Positions 7,422-14,696 are shown, numbered from the stretch's first letter. The stretch: 16,258 nt of DNA from Vulcanimicrobiota bacterium (GCA_013043945.1 JABEUW010000224.1:1-16258); one strand, 5' to 3'. Program-made: numbers and translations. The notes: generated from the sequence alone by a model not told the origin.

Positions 7422-7768
7422 TAACGGCGCTGCGAGCAGGTGACGCCCGGCGTCGAGCCGTCGAGCAGCGCCGGTTTTTCGATCCGCACCGTCGCTTCGC
7501 GAACGCGGGAATCTTCGAAGCAGAGGTCGAGCAATCGCTGCGCGAGCCGTTCGAGTAAGCGATGGGACTCTTCGGCAACGAGCGCGACGACGCGCCGATG
7601 GAGCGCTGCGTAATCCAAGGTTGCATCGAGATCGTCGTTCTCGCGCGCACCGCGTGCATCGAGATCGCAGCTCAGTTCGATCTCGAACATCTGTGCGCGT
7701 TCGCGCTCGCCGGGGTCGGCGCCGTGCCGGCCATACGCACGAATGCCGCGCAGAGTTATTCGGTCCAT
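7421..7768 (-). CDS. folB: Dihydroneopterin aldolase
   Basis: FolB cleaves dihydroneopterin to 6-hydroxymethyl-dihydropterin and glycolaldehyde, the step before FolK. At 115 residues it has normal length. The start ITLRGIRAYGRHGADPGERE (4-23) with the conserved catalytic-region Glu (E21), the central LDATLDYAALHRRV (48-60), the helix with ESHRLLERLAQRLL (67-80), and RIEKP with K98 fit the DHNA family closely. The ATG at 7766-7768 lies inside the end of folP (13-nt overlap), and the TAA overlaps the folK ATG by one base. It therefore sits between FolP and FolK with no room for independent promoters and is presumably co-translated with both. Confidence 0.95.
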   Translation of the reverse strand: MDRITLRGIRAYGRHGADPGERERAQMFEIELSCDLDARGARENDDLDATLDYAALHRRVVALVAEESHRLLERLAQRLLDLCFEDSRVREATVRIEKPALLDGSTPGVTCSQRR

Positions 7769-8598
7769 GTCCTAGGCCTCCAGTGACGAACGATGGCGTC
7801 GGAGACGGCAACGACATCGCGCGTCGCCGCTACATCGTGGACGCGTACCATATCGATCCCCGCCGCAACGGCGATTGCCGTCGTCGCCGCGGTAGCAAAA
7901 ACCCGTTCTTCGGGGCGATCGCGCCCAGCGAGCTTTCCGAGTGTCGATTTTCGTGAGGTTCCCAGCAACGTCGGATACCCGAGGGCGACGAGCCGATCGA
8001 GGCTCGCGAGTACCTCGATGTTTTGATCGGGAGTCTTGCCGAAGCCGATGCCGGGATCGAGCACGATCCGATCCTCGGGGAGGCCGCGCTCTTGCGCGCG
8101 ACGGGCCGCTGCGAGCAGCGCACGTAGCACCTCGTCGACGATCTCACCGTCGTACGGTCTCTCGCGGTTATGCATAATTGCCATCGTCGCATCGCATTCG
8201 ACCGCGATAGCGAGCAATTCGTCGCTCGCGCCCCACACGGAATTGATGCAATCGGCGCCGGCGGCGAGCGCCTCGCGCGCAACCTCCGGTTTGTAGGTGT
8301 CGATCGAGATCGGCCAATCGGCAAAGCGTTCGCGCACGGCGCGAATAACGGGAACGACGCGCTCGAGTTCTTCGGCAACCGAGACCGGGAGATGCCCCGG
8401 GCGCGTCGATTCGCCGCCGATATCAATGATATCGGCACCCGCTTCGTACTGCGCCTCCGCTCGCTTCACGGCATCGTCAAGTGCGAGCCGCCCGTCGCCG
8501 GAGAATGAGTCGGGCGTGACGTTGAGGATTCCCATCACGACGGTGCGCTCGCCTCGAATGAAGCGCCGGCCGCGCACCGTCAATGCGCGCGCGCTCAT
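7756..8598 (-). CDS. folP: Dihydropteroate synthase
   Basis: FolP condenses hydroxymethyl-dihydropterin pyrophosphate with p-aminobenzoate to dihydropteroate; it is the target of sulfonamides. The 280-aa TIM-barrel protein carries every signature: GILNVTPDSFS (23-33), DIGGESTRPG (59-68), the SIDTYKP loop (98-104), DPGIGFGK (181-188), GTSRKS (213-218) and RVHDV (252-256). The ATG overlaps the stop of folC as ATGA (8595-8598), and its end overlaps folB by 13 nt. It is a central member of the folC-folP-folB-folK run, which together covers dihydroneopterin to dihydrofolate. No unusual active-site change is apparent. Confidence 0.97.
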   Translation of the reverse strand: MSARALTVRGRRFIRGERTVVMGILNVTPDSFSGDGRLALDDAVKRAEAQYEAGADIIDIGGESTRPGHLPVSVAEELERVVPVIRAVRERFADWPISIDTYKPEVAREALAAGADCINSVWGASDELLAIAVECDATMAIMHNRERPYDGEIVDEVLRALLAAARRAQERGLPEDRIVLDPGIGFGKTPDQNIEVLASLDRLVALGYPTLLGTSRKSTLGKLAGRDRPEERVFATAATTAIAVAAGIDMVRVHDVAATRDVVAVSDAIVRHWRPRTWTE

Positions 8599-9920
8599 CC
8601 TATCGCGGTGACGCTCGACTGCGTTCCGAGAACTTCAGGGCGAAGCGCGGCGACGGCGAAGGTTGAGCCGGTCACGACGACGATGCCGGAGGCTCCGGCG
8701 TGCGTGCGCGCACGCGCGAGCGCAGCAAGCGGGTCGCTGCAAAGATCGTAGGCGAGCCCAAGTTCTTCGGCAAGACGCCCCAAATGCTCTGGCGCACGCG
8801 CTGGCCGTCCGCCAGCTTCAAACGACGTCAGAAAGAAATAGGCATTCGGCCGATCGAATGCGCCGAGGATCGCCCGCGCATCCTTACTTTCACCGATGCC
8901 GACAACGAACGTGAGCGCGCGGTCGTCGAAGCGTTCGCGAAGCGCTTCGGCGAACGAACGCGCCTTCTGCTCGTTATGCGCGATGTCAAAGAGGACCGGC
9001 GGAGTGCCCGGAACCAGCTCCATGCGTCCCGGAATACGCACCTCTGCAAGCCCCGCTTCGATTTCTAGTCGACTCGGGCGCAATGCGGCAGGAAGGCTTT
9101 CGACGGCGAGAATGGCGGTGACCGCATTGCCGCGTTGAAACCCACCGAGCAACGGTAGGCGAATGGAGTAGGTGTCGTGCGAGGTTCGAACGGTAAACCG
9201 TTGTGCGAACGCTTCGAGTTCGATCGTATCGACTCGCGCCTGCGCGGCCGTTTCCACCATTGGGGCTCCCACGCGCGCGCAAATCGCAGCGATCGTCGAA
9301 CGCGCCGGTTCCTCGCTCACCGCGCTCACCAACGGCACGCCGGGCTTGGCGATTCCCGCTTTCTCGGCGGCGATCGCCTCGAGCGTATCGCCAAGAATCT
9401 CCTGGTGATCGTAGCCGATGCTCGTAATCACGCAGACGCTCGGCGCGACGACGTTGGTTCCATCGAGCCGTCCGCCTAATCCAACTTCGATCGCGGCAAT
9501 ATCGACCGCTTCGCGCGCAAAGTACAGAAACGCGAGGGCGAGGAGCATTTCGTAATAACTCGGCGCGCCATACCGGCGAGCGACTCGATCGATCGCTGGA
9601 AGCATCTCCGAAAAGAGCTCGGCAAAGCGCTCGCGGTCGATGGGTACGCCGTCGATCCGCGCACGTTCGGTCATCGATTGCAAATGCGGCTTGACGTGGA
9701 GGCCGACGCGTAGCGAGCGTTCCCGCAAAATGCGCTCGACCATCGTTGCGGTCGAGCCCTTTCCGCTCGTTCCGGCAACGTGCACAACCGGGTAGCGCCG
9801 GTGCGGATCGCCGAGGGCGGCGAGAAGCGCCTCGATCCGATCCAAACCGTAGTTGGTGCGCGGCGATGCGCTCTCGCCGATACTCGCGATTAAATAGCGC
9901 TCCGCTTCTTCAAACCTCAT
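8595..9920 (-). CDS. folC: Bifunctional folylpolyglutamate synthase / dihydrofolate synthase
   Basis: FolC adds glutamate to dihydropteroate and further glutamates to folates, using ATP. It is a Mur-ligase relative of 441 aa. The P-loop HVAGTSGKGST is at 47-57. Further family motifs are KPHLQSMTERARI (the substrate loop), EVGLGGRLDGTNVV, SIGYDHQEILGDTLEAIAAEKAGI, and in the C-terminal domain GRMELV and FDIAHNE. The ATG at 9918-9920 is chosen because it overlaps the mogA stop as ATGA and because family homology begins there; an open frame extends another 291 nt upstream but is only the shadow of mogA. Whether it has both activities or only one cannot be read from the sequence. Confidence 0.96.
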   Translation of the reverse strand: MRFEEAERYLIASIGESASPRTNYGLDRIEALLAALGDPHRRYPVVHVAGTSGKGSTATMVERILRERSLRVGLHVKPHLQSMTERARIDGVPIDRERFAELFSEMLPAIDRVARRYGAPSYYEMLLALAFLYFAREAVDIAAIEVGLGGRLDGTNVVAPSVCVITSIGYDHQEILGDTLEAIAAEKAGIAKPGVPLVSAVSEEPARSTIAAICARVGAPMVETAAQARVDTIELEAFAQRFTVRTSHDTYSIRLPLLGGFQRGNAVTAILAVESLPAALRPSRLEIEAGLAEVRIPGRMELVPGTPPVLFDIAHNEQKARSFAEALRERFDDRALTFVVGIGESKDARAILGAFDRPNAYFFLTSFEAGGRPARAPEHLGRLAEELGLAYDLCSDPLAALARARTHAGASGIVVVTGSTFAVAALRPEVLGTQSSVTAIG

Positions 9921-10402
9921 GCGTGGTCGGTCGGTCGCTCCGCAAGTAATTCCAACGCGTGTGGGAGCGTCGGCAAAAAGACATCGAGCGATTCGGCAAC
10001 GGCGCGCGGGCTGCCGGGAAGATTGACGATAAGGGTGCGATGCCGCACGCCCGCAAGCGCGCGAGAGAGCATCGCCGTACGCACCCGTGGAAGCGCCGCC
10101 GCACGAATCGCTTCGGCAATCCCGGGAACTTCGTAATCGAGAATCGCCGCCGTGGCCTGCGGCGTGCGATCGCGAGGAGCGAGCCCGGTTCCGCCGCTGG
10201 TAAGGATACAATCGGCACGCTCTGCATCGGCAAGGTCGATGAGTTCCGCCTGCAGCGCCGCCGGTTCGTCGGGGATAACGAGCGCGCGGACGATCTCGTA
10301 GATCGGTTCGAGCCGTTCGCGGAAGATCGGCAAGCAGGCGTCCTCACGCTCGCCTGCCGCCGCGCGATCGGAGAGGACGATGCAGGCAATACGAAACTTC
10401 AT
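9917..10402 (-). CDS. Molybdopterin adenylyltransferase-type protein (MogA/MoaB family)
   Basis: Proteins of this fold bind molybdopterin and activate it by adenylylation before molybdate insertion; the MogA and MoaB subtypes are too similar for me to separate. The protein has 161 residues. Hallmarks are the N-terminal IACIVLSDRAAAGEREDACLP (5-25), ending in the pterin-binding loop, and TSGGTGLAPRD (68-78), followed by DRTPQAT. The C-terminal NLPGSPRAVAE is also typical. The ATG at 10400-10402 overlaps the moaC stop (ATGA), and the stop overlaps the folC start in the same way. A longer open frame upstream of this ATG runs through moaC and is rejected. It links the molybdenum-cofactor and folate halves of the operon. 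Confidence 0.93.
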   Translation of the reverse strand: MKFRIACIVLSDRAAAGEREDACLPIFRERLEPIYEIVRALVIPDEPAALQAELIDLADAERADCILTSGGTGLAPRDRTPQATAAILDYEVPGIAEAIRAAALPRVRTAMLSRALAGVRHRTLIVNLPGSPRAVAESLDVFLPTLPHALELLAERPTDHA

Positions 10403-10887
10403 TGCTCGGCGATCCACGTGCCGCTCTTTCCACCGCGCTTTTCCAAGAGCCGGACGCGTTCGATCGAGATCGAACGGTCGAGTGCTTTGCACATGTCGTA
10501 GATAGCGAGCGCGGCGAGGTTCGCGGCCATCAAGGCTTCCATTTCCACGCCGGTCTGTCCGGCGGTTCGCGCTTCGCTCTCGATTCGCAGCAGGGAGGGC
10601 TCCGCCCAGGCCAGCGTGACGGCGATATGGCTCAACGCGACCGGGTGCGCCAGCGGAATCAGGTTCGCGGTCTGTTTAGCCGCCATGATCCCGGCGATCT
10701 GAGCCGTCACAAATGCATCCCCCTTCGGCCCCATCGTCACTCTCAGCGATTCGGCGGCGTCGGGCGCGAGGCGAACGAACGCCTCGGCGCGGGCGAAGCG
10801 TTCTGTCGTTGCTTTCTTGCCGACATCGACCATGGAAATGGCCCCGTCGGAGTTTAAATGTGAGGGTTTCGGCACGTCAATCGTCAA
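10399..10887 (-). CDS. moaC: Cyclic pyranopterin monophosphate synthase
   Basis: MoaC converts the 3',8-cyclo-GTP product of MoaA to cyclic pyranopterin monophosphate, the first stable intermediate of molybdenum cofactor synthesis. The 162-aa protein has the family start HLNSDGAISMVDVG (10-23), KGDAF with K55, LIPLAHP (H81), TGVEMEAL (E115, E117) and YDMCKA (D131, K134), plus KRGGKSG near the end. These residues match the catalytic set known from E. coli MoaC. The start is uncertain: the longest frame begins with TTG (10885-10887), an in-frame GTG lies at 10873-10875, and neither has a clear ribosome-binding site. It is the first gene of the pterin operon and lies only 12 bp from a divergent gene, so its promoter must overlap coding sequence. 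No moaA is in the window. Confidence 0.95.
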   Translation of the reverse strand: MTIDVPKPSHLNSDGAISMVDVGKKATTERFARAEAFVRLAPDAAESLRVTMGPKGDAFVTAQIAGIMAAKQTANLIPLAHPVALSHIAVTLAWAEPSLLRIESEARTAGQTGVEMEALMAANLAALAIYDMCKALDRSISIERVRLLEKRGGKSGTWIAEQ

Positions 10888-10899
10888 AGAGAGTGAGTA

Positions 10900-12078
10900 A
10901 TGGCGCTATTCCAGGAAGCAGACGGCGATCCTCGGGTCGCGCTCGATCGGCTCGCCGATGTGCTGTCGTACTACGGAGCAGTCGGAGATGCGGCCGCCGG
11001 GCTGACCTTTGGCTTTTCGTTGAGGAAGGCGGCTTTCGCGCGTTCCATCGCCGAAGTGCTCGAGGTTGAGGCGAGCCTCCTCGATGCCGTTTCGATCGCG
11101 GGGCTCTTGCATGCCGTTGGCGCCATCGGGAACCCTGCGCTCGTACGTGAGAACGATCTCCCCGAACGCCTTGCGACCATGGAGCGTTGGGATATTCCCG
11201 CTGCCGGAGCGCGCATCTGCGCGGCGATCGGCGCGCTGCCCGAGCGCGTTGCCGATATCGTGCGCTGGCAGGCAGAGGCGTGGGACGGAACCGGTTTCCC
11301 CGATCAGCTCCGTTGGAACGGCATTCCGCTTCCATCGGTCGCGCTCGCGCTCGCCGACCGCGTCGTTCGGGCGCACGAACCCGAGGAAGCGCTAGCAAGC
11401 ATCGCCGAGGAGGCGGGGCGCAGTTTTGCTCCAGCACACTCCCGCGCGTTCATGCTCTGGTTTCATCGGACGGGCGCAGAAGCCGAACCCTTCACCTTCC
11501 CTCGCACGGCATTGCTCGCGGATTTCAGCGACCCAGGCGACTTACTTCTCGATATCGCCGATCGCATCGACCGCCATCTCGCCGTTCCCGGGCGTGCGAG
11601 AAACGTGCTTCGCCTCGCCGAGGCGAGCGCCCGCGCCTTGGGCTGTACCGCGCCGGAGATCGAAGCGCTTCGCATCGCCGCACTCACCTTCGGGGCCGGA
11701 GAGCTCGGGAACGGGTTCGAGAGCACGCTCGATCCGCTCGTTCGGCTCGGCCTCGAACGACGCGCCGAGCAGGCGCAAGCGGGTGCACGATTGCTCGAGG
11801 GATTGCCCGCTCTCGCCGCTGCAGCTCCGCTCGTCGCCGCGCGCGCGGAATGGTTCGACGGAACCGGAAAGCCCGCAGGGCTCGCGCGCGACGTGATTCC
11901 CATTGGGGCACGCATTCTCGCGACCGCGATCGCCTACGACGCGATCGATATCGATACGCGCGCCCGCCCCGCCGCGCGTCGCGCCACCGCCGGCGAGCGC
12001 CTCGACGGTGCTGCGGGGACGCATTTCGACCCGCGCGTCGTTACCGCGGTGCTCGACGCAGCAAAGGCGCACGCATGA
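10900..12078 (+). CDS. Tandem degenerate HD-GYP-like protein, predicted catalytically inactive
   Basis: The 392-aa protein contains two repeats that each follow the HD-GYP layout but have lost the metal site. In the first, LLHAVGAIGNP (69-79) replaces LLHD.GK.G.P (Asp to Ala72, Lys to Ala75), and QAEAWDGTGFP (124-134) replaces HHE..DGTGYP. In the second, FGAGELGN (264-271) stands in for HD.GK.G, and RAEWFDGTGKP (315-325) for HHE..DGTGYP. The DGTG turn and the following helix (ALADRV, ATAIAYDAI) are kept in both, so the fold is probably intact. The likely role is a ligand- or protein-binding scaffold, perhaps for c-di-GMP; this is inference. The N-terminal 40 residues are unassigned. The ATG at 10900 lies 12 bp from moaC, on the opposite strand. 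The stop overlaps the next gene as ATGA, so the two are coupled. Confidence 0.85.
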   Translation: MALFQEADGDPRVALDRLADVLSYYGAVGDAAAGLTFGFSLRKAAFARSIAEVLEVEASLLDAVSIAGLLHAVGAIGNPALVRENDLPERLATMERWDIPAAGARICAAIGALPERVADIVRWQAEAWDGTGFPDQLRWNGIPLPSVALALADRVVRAHEPEEALASIAEEAGRSFAPAHSRAFMLWFHRTGAEAEPFTFPRTALLADFSDPGDLLLDIADRIDRHLAVPGRARNVLRLAEASARALGCTAPEIEALRIAALTFGAGELGNGFESTLDPLVRLGLERRAEQAQAGARLLEGLPALAAAAPLVAARAEWFDGTGKPAGLARDVIPIGARILATAIAYDAIDIDTRARPAARRATAGERLDGAAGTHFDPRVVTAVLDAAKAHA

Positions 12079-12989
12079 TCGAGTTACACGAACGGACGCG
12101 ACGCATCTCGCCGACGCGAATTCACGAAATATTGCTCCGATACGGAGCGAAGAGTTTGGTCGATCCATTCATGGGATTGCCGACCCACCTCAACTATCTC
12201 AAGCGGCACGGCATCGCCGTTCATGGCGGCGACGTCCTGGAATGGTTCGTGCGCGTCGGCGAAGGAATCGTCGTCAACGATCTCACGATTCTCCGCGATC
12301 ACGAAGTCGCAGAGATCGTCGAAATGATTCCGGGGCGGATCTACGCGCTCGATCTCTTTAAAGCGTGGGAGGGCGTCTTTTTCACCGAAGAGCAATGCGT
12401 CTATCTCGGCGTGTGGTTCGATAACGTACGCAACCTGCGGAGCGACGGGCAGACCGGACTCGCGATTCTCGGACTCTGGCGCGTCTTCTGTTATTGGCTG
12501 CAAAAAGCTCAAGAACCCGACGAAATGCCCGACCTACCGCCGAGCGAACTCGCATGGCATTACATCCGCCAGAGCGAGCGATGGGTTGCGAGTAATATGC
12601 GCCGCAATACCGTCCGACAGAGCGACGTCATGCAAACCCTCGAACGGCAACGCGCCGATGCGCTACTCTTCGCGCCGCCGCCGCGCAATGCGCTCCATCA
12701 CGCGGACCCGCGGATTTGGATGTGGGAAGCCTGGTGGCAGGGGAACCCCTATTTCACGCTCGAGCACGCGTATCGGGACACGCTTTTCGGAGCGCGCTCG
12801 AACGATCCGGCGGCGTACCAGCGATCGATCGCCGGCATTCTCTCCGAAGCCGGCGAGTATCCGCTACTGATCGTCGCGACCAATGAATCGCGTCTCGGGG
12901 AGATCGAGCCGATCGTCCGCAACGCGCGGGCGAAGGTGGAATGCTACGCGCCAAACGAGAGCGAGATCTACCTCATCGCGACGGCGTAG
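12075..12989 (+). CDS. Conserved-looking protein of unknown function with resemblance to D12-class adenine methyltransferases
   Basis: I do not firmly recognise this 304-aa protein. The N-terminal third looks like a methyltransferase Rossmann start: SLVDPFMG (27-34), an acidic residue after the next strand (AVHGGD, 48-53), and VVND (66-69), reminiscent of the D12 DNA adenine methylase pattern. The expected catalytic DPPY motif may correspond to APPP (200-203) in ADALLFAPPPRN, which lacks the normal Asp and aromatic residue, so activity is doubtful. The middle is rich in Trp and aromatic residues (113-141, 213-227). A late strand, YPLLIVATNES (262-272), would fit the same fold. The ATG overlaps the stop of the degenerate HD-GYP gene (ATGA); the same frame is open upstream to 11187 but there only shadows that gene. 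The last 17 nt overlap the convergent small membrane-protein gene. Alternatives: an inactive methyltransferase or an unrelated fold. Confidence 0.7.
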   Translation: MIELHERTRRISPTRIHEILLRYGAKSLVDPFMGLPTHLNYLKRHGIAVHGGDVLEWFVRVGEGIVVNDLTILRDHEVAEIVEMIPGRIYALDLFKAWEGVFFTEEQCVYLGVWFDNVRNLRSDGQTGLAILGLWRVFCYWLQKAQEPDEMPDLPPSELAWHYIRQSERWVASNMRRNTVRQSDVMQTLERQRADALLFAPPPRNALHHADPRIWMWEAWWQGNPYFTLEHAYRDTLFGARSNDPAAYQRSIAGILSEAGEYPLLIVATNESRLGEIEPIVRNARAKVECYAPNESEIYLIATA

Positions 12990-13191
12990 CGTCGCTTCCC
13001 TGAAAACGCACCCACAACAGCGCGAGTACGCCGAGCACCGCATAGAGAATCGTGTGCTTGTAATTGTGCATGGCACTGTGCCCGAAGAGTAAGGCCGATT
13101 GGAACGTTCCGGTCCAACTCAATATGGCGAGAACGAAGAACAGCACTGCGACGAGTAATCCAAGAACTTTCACGAAATGATACCTTTCCAT
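12973..13191 (-). CDS. Small two-helix membrane protein of unknown function
   Basis: This 72-residue protein has two hydrophobic helices, about 8-25 (KVLGLLVAVLFFVLAILS) and 46-62 (HTILYAVLGVLALLWV). They are joined by a short loop with several His residues (GHSAMHNYKH), and a polar tail follows. I do not recognise the family. The ATG at 13189-13191 lies 22 nt inside the end of uppP, which suggests coupling, although no strong ribosome-binding site is visible; a longer frame to 13233 is open but lies wholly within uppP. Its end overlaps the convergent methyltransferase-like gene by 17 nt. The codon pattern and membrane profile make a real gene likely; a role alongside UppP is only suggested by position. 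Confidence 0.7.
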   Translation of the reverse strand: MERYHFVKVLGLLVAVLFFVLAILSWTGTFQSALLFGHSAMHNYKHTILYAVLGVLALLWVRFQGSDATPSR

Positions 13192-14030
13192 GCGAGGATG
13201 CTGCCGAGGAGCCCGAGCAGCAGACAGTACCATCCGAACGGCCGAAGGTCGTTCGAACGGAAATAACGAGTAAGGAAGGCGACCGAAAAGTAGGCCGCAA
13301 CGCCGGAGACGATACCTCCGAGGAGCGATTCAACCAGCGCGACGTGCGCGCCGGGCCGAAAGAGATCGGGGACCTTTAACAACGAGGCGGCGAGAATCAC
13401 CGGCGTTGCGAGCATGAACGAATACCGTGCGGCATCGGCGTGGTCGAGATCGCAGAGCAATCCGGTGACCATCGACGCACCCGAACGCGAGATGCCGGGC
13501 AAGAGGGCAAAGGATTGCCCGAGACCGACGAGCACCGCCTGAAACCACGATAAGCGCTCGAGTGGGCGATCTTTTCGGTGTTCCACGGCGAGTTGGCGCC
13601 GTCGCAGCGCTTCACCAACAAACATCACGAAGCCGTTTGCGATGAGAAAGAGCGAGGCAAGGAGCGCGCTGGCAAAGAGCGCGCGCACGGTTTTCTCTAG
13701 GAGCAGGCCGAGGATGCCAACCGGTATCGTGCCGACGACCAGGAGCCATCCAAGCCGCTCGTGTGGGTCATTGCTGAGTTTTCCGCGGATAACGCTGCGG
13801 ATCAGCGCGACGACGATCTGCGACCATTCGCGGCGGTAAAAGATCACCAAGGCGAGGGCCGTCCCCAGGTGCAGCGTGACGACGAACGGGAGAAAGGTCG
13901 GGTCGCTACGGTGGATATTGGTCCAGTGAAAGAGCGCGGGGATGAGGATCGTGTGCCCGAGGCTGGAGACCGGAAAGAGCTCGGTCGTGCCTTGTAAGAG
14001 CGCGAGTATCAATGCCTGAAAGAGTGTCAC
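13170..14030 (-). CDS. uppP: Undecaprenyl-diphosphate phosphatase (BacA family)
   Basis: UppP dephosphorylates undecaprenyl pyrophosphate in the inner membrane, recycling the lipid carrier for peptidoglycan and surface polysaccharides; it is also linked to bacitracin tolerance. The protein has many hydrophobic helices. It has the QGTTE active-site motif (13-17) running into LFPVSSLGH, and PGISRSGAS (178-186) with the catalytic Arg, where many homologues end in Thr rather than Ser. Numbering is from GTG 14028-14030 (286 aa), because MTLFQALILALLQG then matches the usual family start; an in-frame GTG at 14037-14039 would add three residues. The end overlaps the small membrane protein gene by 22 nt. 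Divergent from the PilZ gene with about 98 bp between them. Confidence 0.94.
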   Translation of the reverse strand: MTLFQALILALLQGTTELFPVSSLGHTILIPALFHWTNIHRSDPTFLPFVVTLHLGTALALVIFYRREWSQIVVALIRSVIRGKLSNDPHERLGWLLVVGTIPVGILGLLLEKTVRALFASALLASLFLIANGFVMFVGEALRRRQLAVEHRKDRPLERLSWFQAVLVGLGQSFALLPGISRSGASMVTGLLCDLDHADAARYSFMLATPVILAASLLKVPDLFRPGAHVALVESLLGGIVSGVAAYFSVAFLTRYFRSNDLRPFGWYCLLLGLLGSILAWKGIIS

Positions 14031-14067
14031 GCGCCCCACAGTACGCCAAGGCTTTCGGCGCGGCCTT

Positions 14068-14080
14068 TAACGAGTCGTTA
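14068..14080. promoter_or_regulatory. Perfect 13-bp palindrome, possible operator
   Basis: TAACGAGTCGTTA is an exact inverted repeat around a central G, located in the short divergent region between uppP and the PilZ gene. A dimeric regulator could bind such a site and affect either gene. No promoter boxes that I trust are visible beside it, and one 13-bp palindrome can arise by chance. Confidence 0.3.
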
Positions 14081-14128
14081 CAGAGCGCTGGGCAGGATTG
14101 CCGGTCCTCTCGGCCAAGGCCCAACAAC

Positions 14129-14527
14129 GTGGAATCCGGCACGACCGACACCAACCGATTGGATATCGAGAACGAACAGGGCCGCCGCTTCGAGCGCGTC
14201 GGGGACATGCTTCTCGTTTCGTACAGTATAGGTGATGATTTTGCTCCGGAGTTTACCGAGACCTACGATATAGCGCTGGGCGGGATGGCGATGCTCACCA
14301 ATGCAGAGCTGCTCAAAGACGCTCCGGTCTCGATTCAACTCGAATTGCGCGGCGATGCGACGCCGGTTCTCCGTCTCCGTGGCGTCGTTCGCTGGTCGCG
14401 CTTCGATTCGATGTTACAGCGCTATCGCACCGGGATTTCATTTCTCGAGCTCGACGACCCGACGAAGCGTCACGTGCAGCGATACATCGACACCCTCAAT
14501 TTGCTGCGCGATATGGGGATGATTTAG
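14129..14527 (+). CDS. PilZ domain protein, probable c-di-GMP receptor
   Basis: PilZ domains bind c-di-GMP and change the behaviour of motility, secretion or polysaccharide machinery. In this 132-aa protein the RxxxR motif is RRFER (R19, R23) and the second motif DxSxxG appears as DIALGG (D47-G52) with Ala in place of Ser. Beta-barrel strands follow (VLRLRGVVRWSR, YRTGISFLEL) and the C-terminus is a helix (DPTKRHVQRYIDTLNLL). It is a single-domain protein. I chose GTG 14129 because AAGG stands nine bases upstream and the conserved domain follows soon after; the frame is open to an ATG at 14012, but that would overlap the divergent uppP start. It sits alone on the plus strand. Binding is likely but not certain given the Ser-to-Ala change. 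Confidence 0.85.
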   Translation: MESGTTDTNRLDIENEQGRRFERVGDMLLVSYSIGDDFAPEFTETYDIALGGMAMLTNAELLKDAPVSIQLELRGDATPVLRLRGVVRWSRFDSMLQRYRTGISFLELDDPTKRHVQRYIDTLNLLRDMGMI

Positions 14528-14563
14528 CCTCCGCAACCCTGTCACGCCGATCCTCATCCGCGC

Positions 14564-14683
14564 GCGTGCATCGTGGCGCCGAGATTGCGGCGAGCGCTTA
14601 AGCGAGCGGCGAGGAGCCTGACATTGATTCTCCGAGCCGCGAGCGTCTAGCGAGTCGCAATCGAGGCGACCGTCGATGCACGC
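14564..14683. repeat. Imperfect inverted repeat of about 120 nt (extended hairpin)
   Basis: The two arms, 14564-14616 and 14630-14683, pair imperfectly around a 13-base loop (14617-14629). The outermost ten bases, GCGTGCATCG and CGATGCACGC, are exactly complementary, and so are GATTGCG (14583-14589) and CGCAATC (14656-14662) further in. Just outside, TGTCACGCCGA (14540-14550) is nearly complementary to TCGGGGTGACA (14724-14734), the end of repeat copy 3, so the whole gap may form one nested structure. The gap lies between the convergent PilZ and TonB-like genes. I see no coding sequence in it. It could be a miniature mobile element, a bidirectional terminator or a structured RNA end. Confidence 0.65.
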
Positions 14684-14696
14684 AAAGCCAACGCCC

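Noticed and set aside
7422..7817. N-terminal extension of folK
   Set aside because: The added part only shadows folB and the end of folP; HPPK homology starts at the ATG overlapping the folB stop.
9921..10211. N-terminal extension of folC
   Set aside because: It overlaps mogA/moaB in another frame, has Arg/Ser-rich shadow composition, and family homology begins at the ATG at 9920.
10885..10890. TTGAC at the moaC start as a -35 promoter box
   Set aside because: It coincides with the TTG start codon region, there is no matching -10 at the right distance, and the hexamer is too common to count.
11187..12989. A 600-codon plus-strand open frame
   Set aside because: The first 296 codons overlap the degenerate HD-GYP gene in another frame and are Arg/Ser-rich shadow sequence; the real gene starts at the ATG overlapping that gene's stop (12075).
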